Of a DNA stretch of 62,145 nt, positions 22,537-30,005 are shown piece by piece. The stretch's first letter is position 1. The number at the start of each line of letters is the position of its first letter. Position numbers and translations under genes: made by a program. The notes under the pieces are model-generated. The model searched no databases and had not been told where the DNA came from. It worked only from the letters and a program-made list of their open reading frames with translations. This DNA is from CAZPMT01 sp964587655 (GTDB taxonomy: Bacteria > Hydrogenedentota > Hydrogenedentia > Hydrogenedentales > SLHB01). Location: positions 1 to 62,145 of the forward strand of contig CAZPMT010000018.1 in NCBI GenBank assembly GCA_964587655.1, read 5' to 3'.

Positions 22537-24414
22537 GTGCGTGCATTTCCTGCCCGGCGCCTTTCCAAGGCGGGGAGACGCAATGTGGCAACTCGCCGCT
22601 ATTCTGAATTCTGTACTCTGAATTCTGTATTCTGTTGCCTGGCTCTGGCTGCGGCCCTATCCGTATCGGCGCTTTGGATGGGCTTGTTCGTCGACGACTA
22701 TTTCCACGTCGCGATTATCGAGAAGCTTATCCCCTTCGGGAGCGCATGGAACCTGTTCGATTTTGCCCCGGGAAATCCCGAAGTGCTCTGGCCCCGCGTG
22801 TGCAGCGGCCCCCTGCCATGGTTCACCTTGCCGGAAATGAAAGCGACTTTCTTTCGTCCGCTTTCCTCTTTGCTAACCATTGCGGACCACGCCGTCTTTG
22901 GCCGCCATTTCGTGTGGTGGCACCTGCAATCGATGCTCTGGTACTTGCTCCTCGTCTCGGCCTGGGGCCTGATTCTCCGCAAGACCGTCCCCGGCGCCGT
23001 CGGTGCACTCGCCCTGCTGATCTTCACCATCGATGAAGCGCACTGGTTCCCCGTGGCCTGGCTGGCCAATCGAAACGCGCTCGTGGCGACGGCGCCGGCT
23101 TTGTGGGGCCTGTATGCCCACATCCGGTGGCGGGAAGACGGCTGGAAGTGGGGACTGCCCCTGTCGCTGGCCGGATACGTAACGGGGCTTCTCGGTGGCG
23201 AATCGGCGCTGGGCGTGTTGGCGTACGTTGCCGCCTATGAGGCGTTCGCCGGACCCGGTTCCCTTTCCACCCGTGTTCGTTCGCTCCTACCGGCGGCCGC
23301 CATTGGAACCGTCTACATCGTTGTTTACAAGGCCTGCGGATATGGAGCGTTCGGATCGGGAAGCTACATTGATCCCATCCAAGAACCCTTCGACTATCTC
23401 GCGATTGCTCCATCGAGGATCCTGACGCTGATCGCGGGCGCGCTTATCGGAGTTCCCGCGGACCTTTCGGTTATTGTGGAATGGTTGCGCCCGATCCAGG
23501 CGGTTGCGGGACTGGGCGCGTTGCTGCTCTTTGCCGTGCTGCTTCGCATGGCGTGGCCCGTTCTCGACGCCCCACAGCGGCGCGCGTTGACCTGGATGAT
23601 CCCTGGGGCGCTGTTCTCGTTGCTGCCCGTCGCCGCCACGTTTCCCAGCAGCCGGCTCTTGCTGGCGGCCTCCTTGGGCGCGAGCTTCGTCCTCGCTTCC
23701 GTCTTGACTTACTGGTGGACCCACCGCACAGTTTGTCAACAGTTTGTCTCCGTTCGACAAACTGTGACCCCGGCCAACTGTGGGCAGGGTCGCGCGAGAC
23801 GGTCGTTCGTGGCGTTCGGGTGGTTCCTGGTCGTGGTGCACTTGATCGCTCCGCCCATCGTCTGGGTGGCGCAGTCCGCCGTGGTGACTGTATTCGGAAA
23901 GAAGGTCGTGCAGACCTCTTTGAAAGCGGAGATGGGCGAACCCGTATCAACAAACGGACACCATTACATTCTGCTGGTGGGCCCGGATCCCTTGACGAGC
24001 ATTTACACACCACTGATTCGCGTGGTCGAAGAGAAGCGCCCGTTCCCGAAAGATGATTCCTGGCAGGCGATCTCTCAGGCCCTTTGCGCCCACCGGGTAA
24101 CGCGAACGCATGCGAACCGCCTCGAGCTCGAAGTCATCGGCGGCAGCATGCTGGGAACGGAATTCGAGCGCCTGTTCCGGTCGCCGCGTTACCCATTCCA
24201 CCCCGGCCAGCAAGTCAGCCTGGGCTACATGACCATCACCATTCTTGAATTGGGCGAAACCGGGCCATCGAAAGTCGCTCTCGAGTTCGACCGCTCTCTC
24301 GAAGACGATGCATCTCTCTGGTTCTTGATTTGGAAGGACGGCCACCTCCGAAGATTCCAGCCGCCCCCCGTGGGCGCCAGCATAGTACTGCCACGCGAAC
24401 GCGGATTGTTATAG
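22537..24414 (+). CDS. Polytopic membrane protein, glycosyltransferase-like
   Basis: About 625 residues with roughly ten membrane segments. An early FVDDYFH motif after the first segment recalls the catalytic Asp loop of lipid-linked-sugar glycosyltransferases of the PMT/ArnT (GT-C) type. A soluble C-terminal domain follows (from about residue 460). No close family is recognised. The start is uncertain: GTG 22537 includes a simple repeat in frame (ATTCTGAATTCTGT-like, 22600-22634), so the real start may be further in, near the LALAAALSVSALW segment. A second in-frame palindrome lies at 23727-23766 in a loop between membrane segments. Confidence 0.65.
   Translation: MRAFPARRLSKAGRRNVATRRYSEFCTLNSVFCCLALAAALSVSALWMGLFVDDYFHVAIIEKLIPFGSAWNLFDFAPGNPEVLWPRVCSGPLPWFTLPEMKATFFRPLSSLLTIADHAVFGRHFVWWHLQSMLWYLLLVSAWGLILRKTVPGAVGALALLIFTIDEAHWFPVAWLANRNALVATAPALWGLYAHIRWREDGWKWGLPLSLAGYVTGLLGGESALGVLAYVAAYEAFAGPGSLSTRVRSLLPAAAIGTVYIVVYKACGYGAFGSGSYIDPIQEPFDYLAIAPSRILTLIAGALIGVPADLSVIVEWLRPIQAVAGLGALLLFAVLLRMAWPVLDAPQRRALTWMIPGALFSLLPVAATFPSSRLLLAASLGASFVLASVLTYWWTHRTVCQQFVSVRQTVTPANCGQGRARRSFVAFGWFLVVVHLIAPPIVWVAQSAVVTVFGKKVVQTSLKAEMGEPVSTNGHHYILLVGPDPLTSIYTPLIRVVEEKRPFPKDDSWQAISQALCAHRVTRTHANRLELEVIGGSMLGTEFERLFRSPRYPFHPGQQVSLGYMTITILELGETGPSKVALEFDRSLEDDASLWFLIWKDGHLRRFQPPPVGASIVLPRERGLL
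22600..22634. repeat. Simple repeat of ATTCTG(A/T)A units
   Basis: ATTCTGAATTCTGTACTCTG (22601-22620) followed by AATTCTGTATTCTG (22621-22634): five near-identical heptamer-like units, self-complementary in part, at the 5' end of the membrane protein gene. Confidence 0.75.
23727..23766. repeat. Intragenic palindrome CACAGTTTGTC
   Basis: CACAGTTTGTC (23727-23737) has an exact inverted copy GACAAACTGTG (23756-23766), with a further direct CAGTTTGTC at 23740-23748. It is translated in frame as a Thr/Gln/Val-rich stretch (about residues 397-410) of the host protein. Confidence 0.75.
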
Positions 24415-24620
24415 CCGACGACGAGGGCGGCACGAGAAGGTCCATCTTGCAGGTGTTTTCCAAGCATCAAGATACAATCGAGAAATGCTCAGGTGTTAAC
24501 CATTTGGAATTATTATACTTATAACCTGACAGCAACGGCTTGACATAATCGACGCGCTGGAGTATCATTGTGCCCGGGTAAGGATCTAGTAGGTGTAACA
24601 AATCGGACTAATCATGGCGA

Positions 24621-25259
24621 TTGTCCGCTGGGTTCTACCACTGGCTGGCAAGTTTGACTACAGAATTGAGTCAAATAGAGCCGGAATCGGCCTTGCACAT
24701 CATCTTCGCGTCTTCCGCGCGCGAGGTTGTCCTTCGCGTTTTCATGCTGGACCCGTACAGGGCCTACTACCAGCGCCAGATTGAGGCCGCCACCGGCCAA
24801 CCCCTCCGCGCCATCCAGCGCGAGCTCGACCGGCTCACGTCCGTCGGACTTCTGTACCGCCGCGCTGAAGGCAATCGAACCTATCACCAGGTGGACATGC
24901 AGTTCCCCCTCTTTCCGGAACTCCAAAGCATGGTGCTGAAGACCGCGGAGCCCGAAGATCGCCTGCGCGGGTTGCTCGCGTGCGATGAGGCCGTGCGGCA
25001 GGCGTTTCTTTGCGGTTCCGAGGCGCGGGTGCTTGTCGTGACCCTGGGAGGGAGCCGGCCGGCCGTCGCCGTGCCGGGACCGTTCTCGATAGAGGTGATT
25101 TCCACGGAGGATTTCCACCGCGCCTTGGTAGAGAATCGCGCCTCCCTCGAACCGTTCCTGGTGCGCGGCGTCGATCTGCTTGGACGAAGGGATGATGTCA
25201 TTTGGCGCCGCATTGAAGCGGCCGGTTATGCCGTCGAGAAAAAGAAAGGTGTGCCATAA
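24621..25259 (+). CDS. Winged-helix regulator-like protein
   Basis: Up to 212 residues. The N-terminal winged helix is clear: REVVLRVFMLDPYRAYYQRQ, EAATGQPLRAIQRELDRLTS, VGLLYRRAEGNRTYHQVD. A linker and a C-terminal alpha/beta domain follow. That domain resembles the nucleotidyltransferase-like domain fused to such winged helices, but without a visible GS-x-D-x-D motif, so it is probably not catalytic. No in-frame ATG precedes the domain; TTG 24621 or TTG 24666 must be used, which is unusual. The stop overlaps the next start by one base (TAATG), so the two genes are translationally coupled. Confidence 0.62.
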   Translation: MSAGFYHWLASLTTELSQIEPESALHIIFASSAREVVLRVFMLDPYRAYYQRQIEAATGQPLRAIQRELDRLTSVGLLYRRAEGNRTYHQVDMQFPLFPELQSMVLKTAEPEDRLRGLLACDEAVRQAFLCGSEARVLVVTLGGSRPAVAVPGPFSIEVISTEDFHRALVENRASLEPFLVRGVDLLGRRDDVIWRRIEAAGYAVEKKKGVP

Positions 25260-26692
25260 TGGAAGCAGCGCACGAGATAACCAGGCTTTGCGAATCTTGG
25301 TGGGGCAAGCTCGCCGATAACACAAAGATCGATCAGAGCCGCTTCGCCGAACAGCTCCTGAAACTCCTCGGCTGGTCCGATGTCGCGCCGATCGAATCCA
25401 AGCCCGTGCTGGCCCATCTTGGCTCGGTCTCATACGTGTTGCGCGCGGCACAGACCGCCGTCGCGTCGCACTTCGTCATGCCCGGTTCCGTCGACCCGCC
25501 CTCATCGCTCATCAAGCGCGGCCTCGACTTCTGTGAAACGACGCGCCTGCTGGTCAACGAGACGCGCGCTCTCAATCTGGACTATGCCTTCATCAGCGAC
25601 CTCTACCGTTCCTATCTCTACGACGCGCGGACCGATGAACTCCTGCTGCACGCCGACACGCCCGCGGAATTCCGGCGCGGACTCATCGACGTGCTCAGCC
25701 AGGCCGGCGTCGATCACGGTTCCCTCGAAGAGATCCGCCGGCCGCCGCGCAGCGAGGTCGCGCGACACCTCCGCGAATGGTGCCATCAATGGTGCGAGAC
25801 AATCGTGACCGAAGGCCGGCTGCCGGAAGAAGCGGGCGTGCTCGCGATCGACCGGTTGCTCGTCCTCCGGTACCTCTTCGAGCACGATATTCTCAAGCGC
25901 ACCGGCTGGCGGCTGCGCAAACGTTTCAGCGATCTGGTGGGCAAGGCGTTCAGCCCCGACCCGCGCGGCTGCGGCAAACAACTCTGCGTGCTCTTCCATG
26001 ACATCTGGTTCGACTGGAAAGCCGGCCTGTTCGCCGCGATGCCCAACCTGGACGCCGCACTCGAAAAGGACCGCATCGCAGTTCCCCTGCTCAAGGAATC
26101 CGCGCTGCATTCGCGCACAAAGTTCAGCATCGCGACGATCCTCGAAAGCTTCAACTACGGCGACGCCGCCGAGAAAGCGCGCGTCCGCATGGTCCCAGAC
26201 GCGAACGAGGATCGCGAGAGTCATCTGGCGAAACAGACCGTTGCCACGATCGACGATCTCCACATGGAAATCGATCTCGCCGACGAGGGTTATCGCGCGC
26301 TCTTCTTCTGGTTCGACAAGTTGGTAAACCTGTACCAGCGAATGGCCGCCGATTTCGACGCGCAAGCCGGCCGCACCGTAGCGAAAGAGGAAGAGATAGA
26401 CCTCTTCGCATGGTCTGAAATCGCCGCCAAACGGCCACAAGCCCTCGGCGACAAACTCCAGTTCGCCGTCGAAAACGGCCTCGCCATTTACTATTCGACG
26501 CCGCGTCAGTTGCGCACAGCCCGGCTAGTGCTTTACCTCCACCTCATCAGCCGCTACCATCAGACCAAGCAGCGGTTCACCCAGTTCCCCAGCATGGATA
26601 ACCTCTTCAAGCCCCGCCCCCGCGTCCTCGAAACGGACCGGAAATGGATCTACAGTCCCCCGCCGCCCGAAACCGACGAATGGGAGATATAG
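25259..26692 (+). CDS. Large conserved-looking protein of unknown function, coupled to winged-helix gene
   Basis: A 477-residue soluble protein rich in Arg, Glu and Trp, no signal peptide or membrane segment. Some segments resemble by eye the N-terminal helical spacer of type IIG restriction-methylases: RFAEQLLKLLGW, FISDLYRSYLYDARTDELLL, AIDRLLVLRYLFEHDIL and LFHDIWFDWKAGLFA. No PD-(D/E)xK nuclease or methylase motif (DPPY, FxGxG) is present. The C-terminus ends in a Pro-rich stretch. It overlaps the winged-helix gene by one base, so the pair forms an operon. Function is unknown; a role in nucleic-acid recognition or defence is a guess. Confidence 0.55.
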   Translation: MEAAHEITRLCESWWGKLADNTKIDQSRFAEQLLKLLGWSDVAPIESKPVLAHLGSVSYVLRAAQTAVASHFVMPGSVDPPSSLIKRGLDFCETTRLLVNETRALNLDYAFISDLYRSYLYDARTDELLLHADTPAEFRRGLIDVLSQAGVDHGSLEEIRRPPRSEVARHLREWCHQWCETIVTEGRLPEEAGVLAIDRLLVLRYLFEHDILKRTGWRLRKRFSDLVGKAFSPDPRGCGKQLCVLFHDIWFDWKAGLFAAMPNLDAALEKDRIAVPLLKESALHSRTKFSIATILESFNYGDAAEKARVRMVPDANEDRESHLAKQTVATIDDLHMEIDLADEGYRALFFWFDKLVNLYQRMAADFDAQAGRTVAKEEEIDLFAWSEIAAKRPQALGDKLQFAVENGLAIYYSTPRQLRTARLVLYLHLISRYHQTKQRFTQFPSMDNLFKPRPRVLETDRKWIYSPPPPETDEWEI

Positions 26693-26700
26693 AAGGAAAA

Positions 26701-26759
26701 GCAGGCTGCAGACTGTAGGCTGTAGGAAGAGGGGAAAAGGGAAAAAGGGGAAAAGGGGG
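26701..26759. repeat. Simple repeats after 477-residue gene
   Basis: GCAGGCTGCAGACTGTAGGC plus TGTAGG (26701-26726) and a G/A-rich run of GGGGAAAA units (26731-26759). It resembles other word-like repeats in this window. Confidence 0.6.
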
Positions 26760-26796
26760 AACACCCGAAAGGCGGTAGTTGGAATCTCACGTACAC

Positions 26797-26845
26797 TTGA
26801 CAAAGCTGGCGTCGTGCCCCATTATATGTACGCTTAGATGTACAT
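26797..26845 (+). promoter_or_regulatory. Promoter and putative operator of YefM/YoeB-type operon
   Basis: TTGACA (26797-26802), 18 bp, then ATTATA (26821-26826). Overlapping and following it are two ATGTAC boxes (26826-26831 and 26838-26843); the second is part of the palindrome ATGTACAT. This is the expected layout for autorepression by the antitoxin complex. Confidence 0.6.
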
Positions 26846-26862
26846 GTTTCGCGGAGACGCAA

Positions 26863-27123
26863 GTGACCACACTGACTGCGACAGAAGCAAGACGGGAGTT
26901 CTTCAACCTCGTGAAGAGGACGTCGAAAGGCCACAGAGTCTACCGAATTCGCCATCGTAACGGATCGGCGGTTCTCATGTCGGAAGAGGACTACGAGAGT
27001 CTCATGGAGTCTCTGGAATTGCTCGCGATTCCCGGGTTTCGGGCGAGCATGAAGCGTTCCGTGGCGCAGATGAAGCGCGGACAGACTCTTTCCTTTGAGG
27101 AGGTGCTCGGAGACACCGTGTGA
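26863..27123 (+). CDS. Phd/YefM-family antitoxin
   Basis: 86 residues beginning TTLTATEARREFFNLVKRTS and containing HGxV-like RIRHRNGSAVLMSEEDYESL, the DNA-binding half of Phd/YefM antitoxins. A variable C-terminal tail follows that would wrap the toxin. GTG 26863 is used because GCGGAGACG precedes it and it begins exactly at the family N-terminus; earlier starts add unrelated residues. Its stop overlaps the toxin start (GTGA). Confidence 0.88.
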   Translation: MTTLTATEARREFFNLVKRTSKGHRVYRIRHRNGSAVLMSEEDYESLMESLELLAIPGFRASMKRSVAQMKRGQTLSFEEVLGDTV

Positions 27124-27377
27124 AGCCCTACGCCATCCGTTTCACGAACGAGGCGGCTAAGGACATCAAGAAACTCCCGCCTCGCCTCAGGAGGAAGCTG
27201 CGAGAGATACTCCTCGCGGATATCGCAGTGGACCCGTTCTCCGGGAAAAGACTTGTGGGAGACCTCCAGGGTTTTTATTCGGTTCGTCTCACGTACAAAG
27301 ACCGAATCGTCTACTCCATCGATGAAGACAGCGGTACGGTGTTCGTCCACCGGGCGCGGACGCATTATGGAGAGTAA
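27120..27377 (+). CDS. RelE/YoeB-family toxin
   Basis: 85 residues: YAIRFTNEAAKDIKKLPPRL, then FSGKRLVGDLQGFYSVRL, RIVYSIDEDSGTVFVHRART, the full RelE-superfamily pattern of a ribosome-dependent mRNA interferase, with the C-terminal RARTHYG close to YoeB/Txe. Start is GTG at 27120, overlapping the antitoxin stop by four bases. Length is normal and the reading frame is intact, so this is one of the few complete pairs in the window. Confidence 0.88.
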   Translation: MKPYAIRFTNEAAKDIKKLPPRLRRKLREILLADIAVDPFSGKRLVGDLQGFYSVRLTYKDRIVYSIDEDSGTVFVHRARTHYGE

Positions 27378-27467
27378 GGCGGGAAAATGGGTACCGCTCT
27401 TGGTGGCGCTTCAAAGATGCGCTGGCCAACGCCGGCCCAAAGGGAGGCACGGGACGATAAGGGTGCG

Positions 27468-28431
27468 TTACACCCGCAGGAAGATCTTCCTGTTGTACAG
27501 AAAGCGCGCCAGGAGCAACACCAGTCCGAGAGTGACGGCCGCCAGCGCGAGGTCTCCGAACGAGCCCAGGGCGTCGTGGAGATCGCCGCCCGCGAAGCGT
27601 TTCGCTACATCCTCGAATTCCAATACGTTAACCGCGAGGTAAATGGTCAAAGCGTTGCTGCCGATCCAGAAGAAAGGCAGCGCCCAGCGGCGGCACTTCC
27701 AGACGTCCACGATCTGATAGAACACAGCAAGCAGGATGCAACTGTACCCGCCCGCCACAAGCACATAGGAAGAGGTCCAGATCTTCTTGATGACGGGGAA
27801 TTGGAGTCCCCACAGGAAGCCCAGCGCCACGCCTGCGACGCCGACGGCCAGGAGATAGAGAACCTTTCGCCGCTCGCTGACGGAACTCATGAGAAACTGT
27901 CCCGCGAACACGCCCAGCAGGCAACTGGCCACCGCCGGCAACGTGCTCAGGATGCCTTCCGGATCCCAAGTCCCATCGCCGTAGATCCTCTTGCCCGGAA
28001 GCAGGATGTTGTCCACGTAGCAGGCCCAGTTCTCGCCCATGGCGAAGGTGGTTGCCCCAACGCCGGGGACCGGAATGAACGTCAGCCATGCCCAATACGT
28101 GACGAGCAACGCGATGCAAGCAATAACCATCCCGCGTGTACGAAGGTGGCAGAAGAGCAAGCCGGCAAAGAGATAGCAGAGCGCGAGCCGAGGCAGAACG
28201 CCGACCAGCCGGATGTCCGGCCAGTGATTGGAAAGACCGCCATAGTAGAAGAGGCCCAGCAGATACATGAGTGCGAACCGGCGAAACAGGCGTTTGTGCG
28301 CCGCCCACTGCCCTTCCTTCTCGATCAGTTTTCCAAGCGAGAAGACCAGGGAGTGCATCCACGGAAAGCAGGCGTCCTGATGAAGGTTCTCGCGAGGTAA
28401 GGGTAGAAGCCGCGTCATGGGCGTTGGTCAT
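27468..28431 (-). pseudogene. Heparan-alpha-glucosaminide N-acetyltransferase-like membrane protein, internal deletion
   Basis: The start at ATG 28431 reads TLTSREPSSGRLLSVDAL, the typical N-terminus of the DUF5009/HGSNAT-like acyltransferases. The rest of the family is read in another frame from about 28370 down: FSLGKLIEKEGQWAAHKRLF, RRFALMYLLGLFYYGGLSNH, then about seven membrane segments to 27468. Roughly 40 residues that should lie between, including the first membrane segment, are missing and the frame changes at the join. A 316-residue product from an ATG at 28418 is possible but would lack the N-terminus. The upstream region of the toxin operon ends just beyond. Confidence 0.68.
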
Positions 28432-28587
28432 GGCAGTCTACTTGTGTGCGGAGGAAGGATGGTAATCGTGGAACCCCGGACCGTTCAAGTCTGACCTTGT
28501 CGGAGGAAATTTTCTTTGTATCTCCATGGCGCTTCCGGTATATTCATGCGTTTGTATCCTGGCAACTCTTAACCGAGTCGGAGAAAC

Positions 28588-29940
28588 ATGCCACGAGAAG
28601 CCAATAACAAAACGTCCAAGGGATCGTCCGCGGTGAAAGCCGGCCTGCCGGCTTTGATCCTCGGATTGCTCGCCGCGACGGCCGGCGCCTTCGGGCGCGG
28701 CGGAAGCCTCGAATGGGTCAAGAGCCTCCTCATCGCCATCGGGATCGCGCTGGTGATACGCTGGGTCCTGGCCGAGCCTTTCCGGATCCCTTCCGGCTCG
28801 ATGGAGCCCACGCTTCACGGCGATGAGCGCATGTTTCACGGCGACCGTGTTTTCGTGAACAAGTTCGTGTACGGACTTCGCTTCCCGCTGAACGATTGCG
28901 GCATTCCGTTCACAAGCAAACGCATCAAGTATGCTTCTGAACGAATCTGGCGCCGAGCCGAGCCACAGCGGTGGGACATCGTCGTGTTCAAATCCGCCGA
29001 GGAGGGCGCCGTGCACACCACGCTTGTCAAGCGGCTCGTGGGTTTGCCCGGTGAACGTATCCACATCGCGGACGGCAAAGTGTACGTGAACGGCAAACCC
29101 CTCGATATGCCCCCTGATCTGCGCGACATCTACTACACCTCGCCGAACAACTCCTTCAGCGATATGAAATACGGGATTCTCCTCGAAGATCAGTATTCCG
29201 TCGTTCCAAAGGACTGCTATCTGCTGCTCGGCGACAACAGCGCACACAGTCGCGACGGACGTTACTTCGGCTGGATGCCCAACGAGAACATCCTCGGCCG
29301 GGTCTCGTGCATATGGTGGCCGATGTCCAGTTGGCGGGACTTCACGGGTTTCTCGCGGACGTTGTGGTGGCGCTCGATCCTGGCATGCTTAAGCGCGCTC
29401 CTCGTAATCAGGATCTTGTTTGCTCGATCCTGGTATCTCCATCGGGAAGACGCGCGCGGCAAGCTCAAGGCCGACCACTTCTACATCAATCGCTGGGCCT
29501 TCGGCATTCCGATTCCCTTCACGTCCTACCGGCTGTACAAGGGTCGCGACCCGAAGCGCGGCGAGCTCATCTTGTACCGACGCAAGGAACGGGGCAAGAA
29601 TGAGCCGCCCCTGCTGCTAGGGCGCGTGGCGGGGCTCCCCGGAGAGCGGGTTTATATCGACGGCGGCAAGCTCACAATCGACGGACGCCCAGTATCGGCG
29701 CCGCCCGTGCTGGTCAATCGGGAATTCCCGGCGGTCGAGGGCGTCGGACCCTACGGACGGTCCAAAGGCAAGGAGCACTCCCTCGTGCCGGAAGGTCATT
29801 TCTTCATCCTCGCCGAAAGCACACTCGCCGAGGATCATTACGACAGCCGGACCTTCGGTTGGGTGTCGCATGAGAGCCTGGTAGGTTCCGCTTCGTTCGT
29901 GTGGTGGCCGCCGTCTCGGTGGCGCCGCACCACAGACTGA
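28588..29940 (+). CDS. lepB: Signal peptidase I with a second, catalytically dead S26 domain
   Basis: A 450-residue protein, about double the minimal type. The first domain (40-270) has a membrane segment then RIPSGSMEPTLHGDE with catalytic Ser71, LVKRLVGLPGE with catalytic Lys148, and LLLGDNSAHSRDGRYFGW. After a further membrane segment, a second S26-like domain (about 280-450) repeats the fold: RGELILYRRK, LLGRVAGLPGERVYIDGGKL, FFILAESTLAEDHYDSRTFG. It has no SGSM serine and Arg in place of the Lys. The enzyme removes signal peptides from exported proteins at the membrane. The second domain may help substrate binding. Confidence 0.9.
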   Translation: MPREANNKTSKGSSAVKAGLPALILGLLAATAGAFGRGGSLEWVKSLLIAIGIALVIRWVLAEPFRIPSGSMEPTLHGDERMFHGDRVFVNKFVYGLRFPLNDCGIPFTSKRIKYASERIWRRAEPQRWDIVVFKSAEEGAVHTTLVKRLVGLPGERIHIADGKVYVNGKPLDMPPDLRDIYYTSPNNSFSDMKYGILLEDQYSVVPKDCYLLLGDNSAHSRDGRYFGWMPNENILGRVSCIWWPMSSWRDFTGFSRTLWWRSILACLSALLVIRILFARSWYLHREDARGKLKADHFYINRWAFGIPIPFTSYRLYKGRDPKRGELILYRRKERGKNEPPLLLGRVAGLPGERVYIDGGKLTIDGRPVSAPPVLVNREFPAVEGVGPYGRSKGKEHSLVPEGHFFILAESTLAEDHYDSRTFGWVSHESLVGSASFVWWPPSRWRRTTD

Positions 29941-30005
29941 GAACACAACCTCGCTTGTGTTCCCTTCCATCAGGTATCTTGAATGGCATCGAGGGAGGTG
30001 TTGCT

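Noticed and set aside
24621..25259. Start of the winged-helix gene at an ATG at 24614
   Set aside because: That ATG is in another frame and leads to a stop-interrupted reading; only TTG starts are in frame.
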